A DNA stretch of 22,455 bases from the NCBI GenBank assembly GCA_036897485.1, contig JAYMTF010001577.1, positions 1 to 22,455 of the forward strand. Reading direction: 5' to 3'. Under the pieces are notes generated by a model, which had not been told where the DNA came from, made no database searches, and worked only from the letters and a program-made list of their open reading frames with translations. The stretch comes from Pelargonium nanum (taxonomy: Eukaryota > Streptophyta > Magnoliopsida > Geraniales > Geraniaceae). This document shows, one piece after another, positions 1-10,810 of this stretch (positions within the stretch are counted from its first letter, which is position 1; every line of letters starts with the position of its first letter). The position numbers were made by a program, and so were the translations under genes.

Positions 1-253
1 AGGTGAAGGTTGAGGACTCAACGTACCTCATAATCCGAACGGAGGTAGCAGAAGGTGAATCAACACAGCCTGCTATAAGAGCTTCTTGAGGAAATTTAGG
101 CTTCCAGCTAATATTGATATTGACCAAATATCAGCTGCTTGTGAAGATGGTGTATTGACCGTCACGGTGCCCAGGAACTTTGTGAGGACGCGCACCTATA
201 TTAATCCAGAAGATGTCCCTCAAAGCCTTCAAGTTCTTGCTAGGGCAGCTTGA
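1..253 (+). pseudogene. HSP15.4: 15.4 kDa class V small heat-shock protein, 3' part, frameshifted
   Basis: This is the C-terminal half of an alpha-crystallin-domain small heat-shock protein, an ATP-independent chaperone family. Two reading frames together match the plant class V 15.4 kDa type. The first frame (from base 3) reads VEDSTYLIIRTE and meets TGA at 87-89. The second frame (from about base 80) reads FLRKFRLP, then [11 protein letters not shown], and ends in [10 protein letters not shown] with TGA at 251-253. The join falls at roughly 75-86, where the sequence is one base short of continuous coding. No intron could fit there. The upstream part lies outside the window. Either the gene is a recent pseudogene or the consensus has a one-base error; the undamaged codons on both sides favour a recent or artefactual break. 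Family assignment rests on the remembered Arabidopsis At4g21870 protein, whose C-terminus is nearly the same. Confidence 0.8.
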
Positions 254-720
254 GTTTCAGTTCCAAGAAAACTGGTGGTTAGTTTAAATGATTAGTTTAG
301 GTAAGGTATGGTTTTCATTTGTTTGGTCCAAGAGATAAGGATTGCTCCTAGATCTACAAATTTTATTTATACCCTTAAGTGTGCGTGTTTTGTAGGCCTA
401 ACACGAACACGACACCATTACAAAATGTGAGTGCAAACATACTCATTTTGTGTCGTGTTACGACACAAATCGACAACTCTAATGACCAATGAAAAATTAA
501 AACTATACTACACATGGTAACCAGATTACCAGACTAGTAAGCACAAATTGATAGACTAAAGGAACGTTTGCACTTGGCACAAATTGTAAAAGTAAGCGCA
601 AAGGTACCAAATAGAACTACTCACAGCTGTTGTGCGGTGCCGAATGAGCACTGAGATAGTGAGATCTGAAGATACAAGTAATTGTTCTCTAGATTATCAA
701 ATAATTACACAACTGAGTTC
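254..720. other. Intergenic spacer between convergent sHSP and ASPM-like genes
   Basis: This holds the presumed 3' untranslated regions of two convergent genes. No coding potential was recognised. An 85-residue open frame at 632-889 on the + strand is the antisense of the last ASPM-like exon plus intron and has no family resemblance. The only structure seen is the inverted repeat listed separately at 407-458. Confidence 0.6.
407..458. repeat. Imperfect inverted repeat (ACACGACAC arms)
   Basis: ACACGACAC at 407-415 pairs with GTGTCGTGT at 450-458. Pairing continues inward, with a bulge, through AAAATG (422-426 plus neighbours) and CATTTTG (444-450). A further GACACGA-like word lies at 460-468. 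The loop is short, so it could fold as a hairpin in the 3' flank of the sHSP gene. It may be a remnant of a repeat family rich in CGTGTCGTGTT words; no element ends or target-site duplication were found. Confidence 0.55.
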
Positions 721-3700
721 TTACCTTTCTGTTACCAGTTTCAAAAGATCAACAGCCTCTTTGCATCTTCTCTCTGTCATCTTTCTCACTGCATTCCTGC
801 ACAAGGGACAGTCAATATGGCAAAAACTTAAACTTAGCTTCAGTTTTAGAATTTACAAAAGGGAGAAAAAATCATTTTCACATATCTAACCTCTTTTCAT
901 TGCTTGCTTTCCTAGTAAGTTCTTCAACTAGACTGTGAAGTCTCTTTAAGAGAGCAGTTGACCTGCGCATAGCTTCAATACCTTCCTGTTTAGAACATAT
1001 CTTCTTCAAGAGCTCAGATGCAATGAAATAACTCTCCTCCTTGTTCCTGAAGGTGTACCAAAAAAATGAATAATGGAGATAATATACCTATGTTTTGGAA
1101 TTCAGGATAAATGGTAAAACAAACCTTAGAAACTTCTGTAGAATTGTTTCTACTGAGCAAGGGGTATTAATTAACACCTCGAGCAAATGCGGATAACGTG
1201 CCAGGTTTCTTAGAGTTGACAGTGCATGCATTAGAACCGCTTGATCAGGAATGCTTCTGCTCATTAAGCCAATAATATCCAGTAAAGTTGAAATTGCTCC
1301 TGCAGCTACAAGTTCTTCACAACATTTCTGAGAAACTTCTGTAGCCTTGTCTGTAAACAAGATTTCAAAATTAGCATGAGAGTTTGGACCATAGTGCTTA
1401 AGTGGCTTGTTATATGCTGCCTTCAAACAGGCGCATCAGCAACAATTTCCAGCAACCACCAAAATAATAGGATAATACACATCAAAGGTCCCAATATCGC
1501 TGCCAATCTGCCATTAAATTTCTTTCACTCAAGTGTAATTATAGAAAATAGCTAAAATCTTTATCCAGCACAATAAAAAGCTCACCAAATGTGGCACACG
1601 TATGAATGATATCAGTGATACTTCTCATGCTTCGCAAGTCTGCCAATGCTGCTAAAAGTTTGTTTAAAATTCGCATTTCATCATACACATTACTAGCCGA
1701 TTTTTGCATTCTCAAGCGCAAATCTATCAGCTGCTCTCTTGAATTTTTCCGTACTAGGTGACCTTTCCAGCGTGCCTATTGAATTCAAAACAAAATGTTG
1801 AAAAAAAAGTCATTAGTAAAACAGTTCTCCCACCTTGCAAGGGAAAGATTATAAAGTAGGGAATAAGAATCAAGAATCTACGCATGTGCAAATAAATTTG
1901 AACTAGAAATCTGCTTAATAGCAATAAGTAAACAGGCAAAATAGTAACGCGAAGAAATTATGTCCGAGATATAGGTCAGCAGTTCTGCTTTCTGGCAATG
2001 AGCCCTTAGCCCCAAAACTAGATGGCAAGTGGATTAGGGTGAGGCTAAGGAACTATGGAGATTGCATTTTATGGAAATTTGCAGTTGTACAAGGAAGCAA
2101 CTGATTGAGTAGATATTTGTTATACCATTCTTGTTTTCCTAGAGTAACACATTTTCCATAGAAAGAAAAAAAAATCAACTAACTCTTGTAAATATGTGAC
2201 ATTATAATTTACTGTGAAATGAATTTCTACAGAACCTAGTTATTTGACAAGAGTTTGCCGAGCACCAATGGTTAGCACTTGTCAACTTTGTAAACAAGCT
2301 CCAGCCAATCATCATTTATATGACAAGATAAATTTCCCAAATCCTAGTAAGTCATCGATGGAAAGTTGTGGAAAAACATGTTTGCTATTTTTAAAATCTA
2401 GACAGAGTAATGTATATTTTTAGGATTTGAATCTCGGTACACTTTAACAACAAATCCAGAAACACATCAGTACAATAACCATATAAGAGCAGTTTAATAT
2501 AGCAGAAAAAAACTCTAAAGTATCTTACTTGGATCACGACAATAAGATGTCTCTCTTTGGCAGCTATTCGCCTGGCAATCCACCCACGTATACGTGATTG
2601 AACAATGACAGCTGATCTAACTCTCAATCTTTGCAGAAGAACTTCCTTCCACCATCTTTGTAGTTTCAGAACTGAACATATCACTATTTGTAACTCACAA
2701 CTCTGGAAACAGCCATTTGAGCTCTCAGAAAGGCAATTACTCCTAGGGAAGGCTGCACGAAGGCAAGATGCCCCTACACGAGATATGTTTGTAACTATTC
2801 TAAAAAATACGATCTACTCCCTCAGAACCAAAATGATTGTCCACTTTCGCTTTTGCAAAGATTAAGGATAAGTTAGTCCGTGTGGATTAGGGATATTAAA
2901 GGTAACTCATGCTTAACTAACTTTCTTACACAAAAAAAAAGTGGACACTCATTTTGAGAAAGAGAGAGTGATAAATGATCATTCATTTAAAATAAAGAAG
3001 AAACTTGCGTATTACCTAAAAGCCTATTTCGAGTAATCTGCCCTCTTACAAACCGTTGAATTTCAATGGCTGCATTTCTCTGACAATGAAATGTTTTCCA
3101 GCATTTCAGGAATCGTACAACACTCTGGATCTTTACTGCAGCCTCTCTTTTGGAGAAAATATTCCTTCTTGTCAACCAACCACGACAGTATCTCTACGTT
3201 CATTTAAACAAATCCAAATAAGAATCAAAGAAATAATATGAATTTGTGCTGAGAAAAAAGGTCACCCTAATTGCATAGGCAACAAATATAACACAGTAAT
3301 GTATCGATCTAACATCTGACCAGCATAATCAACAAAGCCTAGCTAATAATTACATAACAACTGTATCTTTCTTTTTAAGTTTATTTCTTATTCAGAATGA
3401 TAGCATACTGAACTAGATTGAAGCATGTAACCACTCCCATAAGTTGACACATAAATTTGACTTGTTAGGTGGTTACACAGCAGCGAATGCACTATTACTG
3501 TGACCTTGCCACAAAACAGTATCACAAATAGGGTTCACCAAACCAAACTAACCACAGATACTGTCAAACTTGTTATATGCCAACGTAGTCATTCTCCCAA
3601 AACGTGAAAGATAGAAGATTATATTTACTTAATCATCATTTTCTGAGATATCATGTATTCGCAACAGTCATTTTTATAATATTATGATAAACTTTCATAA

Positions 3701-6700
3701 ATTAACAATAGTCGTATAGCTTACATAGCTAAAATTCTCAAATGAAAGAATGAAAGGGGAATAAGTATGAACATGCATATACAAGAAAATTGAGGAAGAT
3801 ATTGCAAAGCTTCCATTCCAAATATCAGATTGCTAAAAATACAAACAGGCAACCAGCATATCTAAGAGAACCTGGGTGACAACTCACCTGGATTACCACA
3901 ATCAAATATAAGTGCCTTCTAGCTCCTCTTTGTGCTATCCATCTACGAATATAGGATTGAACAATGATCGCCGACCTGGTTGCAGTTTTGTATTCTCCAA
4001 ACGCTCTCCGACATCTTAGGCATCGGAAATTGCATTGGATTCTAATTATTGCTTCCTTCTGTCTTAAATATCTCTTTCTCAACAGCCAACGGCGTAAATG
4101 ACTCTGTATCTTGGTTGCAGCATCGTTTTGTTTATGAAGAGATCTGCAGACAGTAAATTTTTTCCAAGAAATCTGAATTTTGCTAGCTGCCTTTTCTGTT
4201 TTAGTAATCATATGATCATGGGACCCTGCTCTCTCTTCAGCAAGACATTGCTGATGTTTGTGATCAATCCAATTCTTTGCAGCTTGCTGGATGAGCAATG
4301 CAGATTTTCTTAACTTAACAAAACTATGCCGGTCAACAAAGAATAAGGCATATCTACTGAATGTTTCTGGTAGTTTTGACTTTTCTGTGCGGTCAAACAA
4401 ACAAATTGTGGAAGTTCAAAACATGATTAATATGCCCCACAAAAAAAGATACAAAAAAAGTAGTGGAAGAACAGATACCACATGCAAACTCTTCAAGGCT
4501 GATGACACTAGATCCATGGGTTTTTAACTTCTGCTTAGATGCTAACCAAGCTCGGTAAAGAGTTTGCATAAAGCAAACTGCCTTCATTGTCTTTAAAAAT
4601 CTGCGTTGTTCTATAAGTCGTCTAACATGAGACTGTATAACTATTGCAGCATTATCTGGATACAGTACAAAGCATTGCAATGTAAGGAAAGATATACTGA
4701 CACATTTATCTGTAATAAAGGATGCAGAAAAAGAAAAGATAAAGGTACAAACAAATGTGGCAAGCAATGAAATAAATACTTTCTCAAACATTATAATAGG
4801 AGGCAAAAATACAGCAGAAGAGCACAGACCATGTGGAATTGAAGTAAATATTTAACTATTCAAAGGAACATATGGACCTGTCTTTCATTGTTAAACGCTA
4901 ATGTACAAAAGAAAAACTAAAAATTTACAATGAAAATAGCTAATGCTGAGAAATACAAAAATCAAGTTTCCTTTAGCAAGCGCCAAGCAGTTTTAAAATT
5001 GTCCAGCCAATTTCTAAATTAGACAAAAAAAATCCATTTAAATCACACTGAACTATAAATGGTTGATGTGATAAAAAACAGAAGAGTTACCTCTTTGAAT
5101 TTCAATGGTTCGTTTGTTAGTTGGTAAGCTTAGAGAACCTACTGGTTTTGTAACACACTTGTTTCTTTCTGCCATGTCTTGCCACCAAGCCTGAATCACC
5201 TTAAACTTTCTGACAGCATCTGCATGTACAGAAAAAAACATAAGAGGTGAAGAATAAGGTTCATGCCACTTCTTAGAAGTTGCTAAAACAATAAATAGCA
5301 GTAAAAGAAGATTGGAAACCTTCAGTGTTGTTCCCATCTGAATCTTTTCGGATCAACGTTGCATGTTTTCTCTCCGAGTTTTGACAATTGTGCCCCAAAA
5401 GCTTATGGAAATTCAACTGATCCTTGAAAGTACAAAATGAGATGTTAAGAATGTTTCTCAAGTACAACACTGGTAGTATTCCGTCAAAAAACTTAAATCA
5501 TTACCATATTTTTCTTCATAACCAGTTGGGATGCAAGGAATACCATCAAAATTACCACACTCCTGTAATTTGACGCACCATTATGTTCAAGTATGTCACT
5601 GATTTGCAAAACCTGTCAAAGAGAATGAAGAACCGTGACTTGATACCTGGCCATGGCATATAAAGCCAATCAACCTTAGCAAACATATGACATATTCAAC
5701 ACATAACTAATTCTTTGACTTACCGATGTATCAAAGAGAAACCAAAATTAGAAAGTTTGAATAGCAACATATAGTTCTTATATCTGTAAACCATCCTATA
5801 GTTGACAAACACTAGTTATTATCCACTGTAGGACCGGTTTGATGACATATTTCCAATAACTCAACATCATTAGCATACACATATTTGATAAATTCCTTTC
5901 TTGGACCTAAAACATATAAATTAAGATTTTTTTTCCGAAATACCCCAGTAAATATTGGTCCCAATAACTGATGCTTCATCTGCAACAACATTCAAGTTAA
6001 TTTGTTTTATGCTACTGATTAACATCTTTTAATGGATGAATCAATAATATTTAAATATTATGATCATTATCCCAGAGGGAACATCCCAATAGTTCAGTCC
6101 TCTATATTATGGGAAAGGGGAGAGCTACCCTATTGCACAGATCGTCAGCTTGATTGATCACTTGAAAAAAAAAAGATTATTATAAATATGATTTTGCAGT
6201 ATGTTCTCAAAATATCTTTATAAGAGCTTCATATCTCTTATCAAAAACAAATACACATTGATTGACAGAGACGGATCATATTGCTTATCTATACATTTTC
6301 ATATCGCTTATCAAAAACAAATACAAATTCATATTAACCATCAATCACATTGGAATACTAATTAGTTATTACATCAGCAAAAAAAATTGCCTAGCATTAT
6401 ATTTTAAGCAGAAGTTTGCAATATAATAAATTTTGAATTTTATTTTATTTCACAACCTTTTCCTTTTTGAAGTACAAAATGCAAAATGGAAAAAATGAAC
6501 TTGTATCAGCAATGTGCCAAGCTATGATGTAAGCACACATTTACAGGTGCATCAACTAAAACACTTACCTCAGGGAAATTTCCGAGTAAGGCCGTCAGTT
6601 TCTGTGACAGTATAAAATTGTGCACTGCATCTGTATAATCACTAGCAGACATAATTGATTTTTCTCCTTTTGTTTCATTCAAATCCTGAAACCATATTAT

Positions 6701-7148
6701 GAATTAGAAATAAGATAATGGATAATGAATAAATATAAGTAGATGGTTAAAAGATTACACAAATAGACAATACAAAATACCTTAGAAGAACAAGAACAAG
6801 GAAGCTCTTTGCGGAAGTAATAATCAAGCAAGCACCATATAGCTTTTCCATCAATCAATGAGGAAAAATTGTCGATCTTAAAGTCATAAGTTTCACATAT
6901 TGCCTGCATACACAATGAAAATGATAGTCATGTACAGTAAATATATAAACAATATTGAGAATTAATAGTTATGGTGCAAGCCCAAAATGATATCACATGC
7001 ACCAGTGCTGAATTATGTGCTTCAGAAAGCATTAATCAAAGAAATTTGGTTTATAGCAGTGACATACTCTTGACATTAACAGATGTACCGATACATTCAA
7101 CGCACCTAGTTTCACATCTTGATTAATGTAAATGTGCGAAGATCTTAC

Positions 7149-7186
<38 letters not shown>

Positions 7187-10100
7187 CTGTTAATTACACT
7201 ACACATTTCAAAATAATATGCTGCTGTTAATAACTGGATTTGGTGGATTGACACCAAAGCTACTTGGAGTTTCAAATGAACACAGTGTAATATCGTCATT
7301 AAGTAGAATAGATCAGACAAAATGTACTTCAAAGTTCAAACACAAGAAATGTTAAGAACATATTCACAAGGGACTATCAAACAATATCTTCCACTCAATA
7401 TTATTAGATTAAGACATTTGTATCTAATCATTGTCATTGATGACTTCAAAGAAGCCGCGTGAATTTTTATCATTACAAACAACATGTGTGTGTGGGATTT
7501 TAGCTAGGTTTGGTCTTGTATAAGTTCAGCTTTTAGAAAAACGGTAATGAAGTGATGACTAAAGTGTTGGTAATCACATTGTTAGACAGGGAATGACATG
7601 AATTAAACATGACAACCAACTTTATAAGTGCATGATTCATGCCCTTCCTGTGCAGTGCAACTTAGTCAAAGAGAAGATTCACATAATACAACATTAAGCC
7701 TGTAATTTAATAAGCTTCACATCATTAGTGCAACATGCAAATATTATCTCACTCATAGCTACTACAATGATGTGTTATATATACAAACTCTACATTTAAG
7801 CAATATATGATCATTCTTGTTTAAAATACTAATTTAATATCGCCAGTGGATTAAAAAAATGTTATCTTCCCTTAAACTTCTCAAATGGCAGTATTACCTG
7901 GATCCAATTCAGTAGCATTGCAAGAGTAGAGGAACCCATGCTGTCCTGGTGATCCTGTAAGATGGCAGAGAATGAGAGTAGCTCAACAATATTTTCATCT
8001 CTGAAATTTTGATTTAAGGAAACACAGAGACAATGAAAAGAAGGTCAATATTTCAGCTGCTACTTTGTGTCCTTTCATTTGGTTAAATTCGAGGATGAGT
8101 TGGTCTCTAAAGTTTTAGGCAGACATAACTTTTACTCGATAATTTTCATATCCGTTTCTCTCAAAATGAGGTATATCAGAGGAAACGCGTCCAGTATAGA
8201 CATACCATATTCATTCTCTGAATTTTGCAAATTTCTTCAACCAAAACTGTTTTGTTGATCAGAAGCGGTAGCTGCAGCATGTAAACCACCATCATTTCTA
8301 AGTAATGTTAAGTTCAATGATTATGAATTTTGGTGCAAAATGATACAAGGCCACAAACCTGCAGGTGGACAAACATGTTCCATAGCAAGGAAAGGACAAG
8401 TTCTTTATCTCCATTAGCAACATCCTCTCCCACAATATCCAATCCATCTTCATCACATAATGATATACCAGCTTGCCTAAGATATTGCAAAGCAACATCA
8501 CAATTCACCAAATTCTTCTTACGAGTGTCAAATGGAACTACCATTTTCTGTATGTAAAAAAAACACAAGGTCAAAAGTAGCAGTTGGTATTCTGCAACCC
8601 TCATAGATACCACCAAAAATATATATTATTTGAAAGCAACCAACCATAAGAATGGATGAGTCGTGTTGCAAGAGATGGATAGCTCTACATAACCGCACCC
8701 CATCTTGCAGATCTACGAATAAATCTGTCACCCTGAAGTCATACTCGACTAGAGCACACTGCATCATAATGGTATTAACCTTGATCAAACTATATTTTTA
8801 TGCAAAGGTTTTCATGTGAGTTCATGCATTAAAACACAGATTGGACGATGTACCTGTTGATAAGATACTTTGTACCCAACCATCAATAGATGTGCTAGAA
8901 GATTACCTTCTCCATGCATCACATCCGATGATAAGAAATCTATTTTTAACCAAGAGCGTACAGAAATCAATATACACCATATCATGAATAGTTATATAAC
9001 AATAAATACACTGTAGACATAGTTCATAATTGGACTATTACCTTGGATCACTTGACGACTTGATTTAATATTGGACTCCACTGTGAATAATAAAGGAGAA
9101 CCCCCATCTATTCCATCAATACCATACTTGAGAGGAAGACTGCTATGAGATTTAGCCCTATCAAGAATGAGTACAAGTAACAAAAATCTCTTCAATATGA
9201 TATTTCCTAAGGCTTCATAATAACCTGGCCTATATAGACCCTCCACCATTTTGTTATAAGCATAAGCTTTTGCAAGACCCGCGTGTAAAAATAACTGCTT
9301 CTCAATAACCATTTTCAGGAACACAGTTTCTTGATCGGTATCAGCATCTTCATTCAGCAGCAAGGAATCACCCCCAAATATAATATATAGTCCAATCCGA
9401 AGCCAAATTGGATTATACGACATGAGGATTCTCATGGCCTTCTCATTCATTCCAACATCAGTCACTATGGGACAATGCATTTTCATTTTAAGCCTCCCTT
9501 CGTCAATATTCTGAAAGAGTATACAATGAACTTGATATCAGACCAGCTACAAAAGTTACTCAAAATATGAAAAGATTGAGAATATATTAGAGAATCCTGA
9601 TTTCTACAAAGTTAATGCCTAGCAAACCCTCAGTACAAACTTGACCCAGAAAATGAAAGTTTTAGGGTCTTGATTATGTTCGAACCTCCCTACCTCTCTT
9701 AACATTTGGAACAATGTCAGTATGCTAACGTTCTAATTCTTGCAGAAACTAGCTAATTGGGCAATTGGCAACACAGATTTGTCACCGAAGTGAATTGAAC
9801 ATATTACCTCAGATCACACTAATGCAGCTGAGCAGAAACTAACTACTCAACTTAGTTTTCTTAAATTAAAACCTGAGATAATTTTCATTCTCTATTATTT
9901 TTCCCAGCAACCAAACAGAGAAGAACGAAACAAACTAGGAGAAAGGACCTTTGCAACTTGCGTCATCGTATCAAAAACTTCTTTGCATCCATCCAAGCTC
10001 AAATAACCCCGCAATCGCTGCGTCAAGTCGTCGAAACTACAGATATCACTCAACGAAGCCCGCAGTGCCGAAAACATAGAACTCGAAAAACCACTCGCAT

Positions 10101-10629
10101 TCTCCTTACAGCCATTGCCTCCTGTGGCACACCACGACGTATCTCTCTGCCGCTTCGGGCTTCGCCACACCCCATCGACCCGCAGCCCGATCCCGGGCCC
10201 TCCCTCCCTCTTCCCATTCACCGACGCCGTGTCTCCGATCCGATTCCCACCAGCTGGCGAATCACATCCGCACGATCCAGGGTTTTCAAACAAGAAATTG
10301 AGCCAGACGGAGAATGATTTGGAGAGAGACCTGAGCGAGTGCTCCTTCTTGGTCTGTGCCTTCCGAGCTGACTGCGACTGCTCGAGCTCGACGGCCTTGA
10401 GGCGGCGAGCGGCCATGGATCGAGCTGGAGAAGGTCGGTAGCGGCGGAAGGAGGAAGGAGTGCGCGGGTTTTGTTTGGAGGTGGAGAAGGTGCGAGGGTT
10501 GGGGGAGTAGAGAGCAGAGTGGTTCATGGAGGAGGGGCGTTTGGGGGTTTTGAAATTGGAGATGTCTTTGAGAAGAAAAGACGAGCGGTACGGGGAAGGT
10601 GAGGGGCATGGGTGCTCGTTGCCCTCCAT
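721..10629 (-). CDS. ASPM: ASPM-like protein (calponin-homology and IQ domains)
   Basis: This encodes a plant homologue of abnormal spindle/ASPM, a calmodulin-binding protein that organises microtubule minus ends at spindle poles. The 19 exons, in transcript order, are 10629-9949, 9510-9042, 8939-8854, 8758-8645, 8547-8359, 7954-7898, 6903-6781, 6685-6569, 5612-5505, 5422-5320, 5219-5091, 4655-4479, 4384-3888, 3193-3016, 2773-2529, 1775-1586, 1350-1125, 1046-891 and 796-721. Phases join throughout, giving 1306 residues, longer than the roughly 1,100 remembered for Arabidopsis At4g21820. Residues 1-227 are basic and S/P-rich, with DISNFKTPKRP near the start, SPKR at 157-160 and a KEN triplet at 175-177. 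The calponin-homology region spans about 400-650 (for example DLQDGVRLCRAIHLL). About 13 IQ or IQ-like motifs fill about 683-1110. Residues 1111-1306 look helical and armadillo-like. The start is the first ATG of the long exon; weak points are the intron 1 donor (AAG/GTCC) and the exact C-terminus. No ASH domain was seen. Confidence 0.92.
1776..2528 (-). other. ASPM-like intron 15
   Basis: This 753-bp AT-rich intron separates the last IQ motif after its IQ dipeptide (VIQ/ARWKGH). No coding sequence, RNA gene or repeat was recognised in it. A 61-residue open frame at 1754-1939 is exon 16 read in the wrong frame plus intron. Confidence 0.7.
3194..3887 (-). other. ASPM-like intron 13
   Basis: This 694-bp AT-rich intron splits an IQ motif after VVIQ, the same place as intron 15. 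Donor CAG/GTGAG, acceptor GTAG/AGA. Nothing else was recognised inside. Confidence 0.7.
5613..6568 (-). other. ASPM-like intron 8
   Basis: This 956-bp intron lies within the calponin-homology region, with donor GAG/GTAAGTG and acceptor TTTGACAG. It carries the spaced direct repeat listed at 6230-6330. No gene was seen. Confidence 0.7.
6230..6330. repeat. Direct repeat, 31 bp, spaced 70 bp
   Basis: CATATCTCTTATCAAAAACA at 6230-6249 recurs as CATATCGCTTATCAAAAACA at 6300-6319, and similarity continues for about 11 more bases (AATACACATTG versus AATACAAATTC). It lies inside ASPM-like intron 8 and looks like a local duplication with three mismatches. Confidence 0.75.
6904..7897 (-). other. ASPM-like intron 6
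   Basis: This 994-bp intron contains the (AG)16 microsatellite at 7151-7182 and otherwise AT-rich sequence. No exon is missing: phase is 0 on both sides and residues ALLLNWIQ-like/AICETYDF join as expected for the family. Confidence 0.7.
7151..7182. repeat. (AG)16 microsatellite
   Basis: This is a perfect AG dinucleotide run of 32 bp, intronic to the ASPM-like gene, so it reads as (CT)16 in the transcript. It is probably length-polymorphic between accessions. Confidence 0.97.
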
Positions 10630-10810
10630 TGTTGTGAATCTGGAGTTGATGCAGTTGAGGGAGTGACAGAAACTGGAAGAAGAAGGAAGAAGGAAAAGAC
10701 AGAGAGACCGATGTTTTTTGAATTTGAAATGAGATGAGAGTGGCGGGCACAGAAACGGATGAATCTGGATCTCTCTTTAAAAACTGACGAAAAAGAACGG
10801 TAAAATCGCT
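10630..10810 (-). promoter_or_regulatory. ASPM-like 5' flank with two AACGG cores
   Basis: Immediately upstream of the ASPM-like ATG lies a purine/pyrimidine-rich leader (GAAGAAGGAAGAAGG on the + strand). Two AACGG words, at 10754-10758 and 10796-10800, sit 125-171 bp from the ATG. AACGG is the core of the mitosis-specific activator element bound by MYB3R proteins in plant G2/M genes, which would suit a spindle gene. Five-base words occur by chance, so the support is only moderate. No clear TATA box was assigned. Confidence 0.4.

Noticed and set aside
4098..4527. Overlapping + strand open frames of 71 and 78 residues
   Set aside because: They are antisense to ASPM-like exons 13 and 12, which have clear IQ motifs and correct splice sites; the + frames resemble no family.
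9958..10441. Two + strand open frames of 119 and 108 residues
   Set aside because: They are the antisense of the GC-richer ASPM-like exon 1, which explains the lack of stops.
10739..10748. GTGGCGGGCA as an E2F site in the ASPM-like promoter
   Set aside because: It lacks the T-run and central bases of the consensus and is a single weak match.
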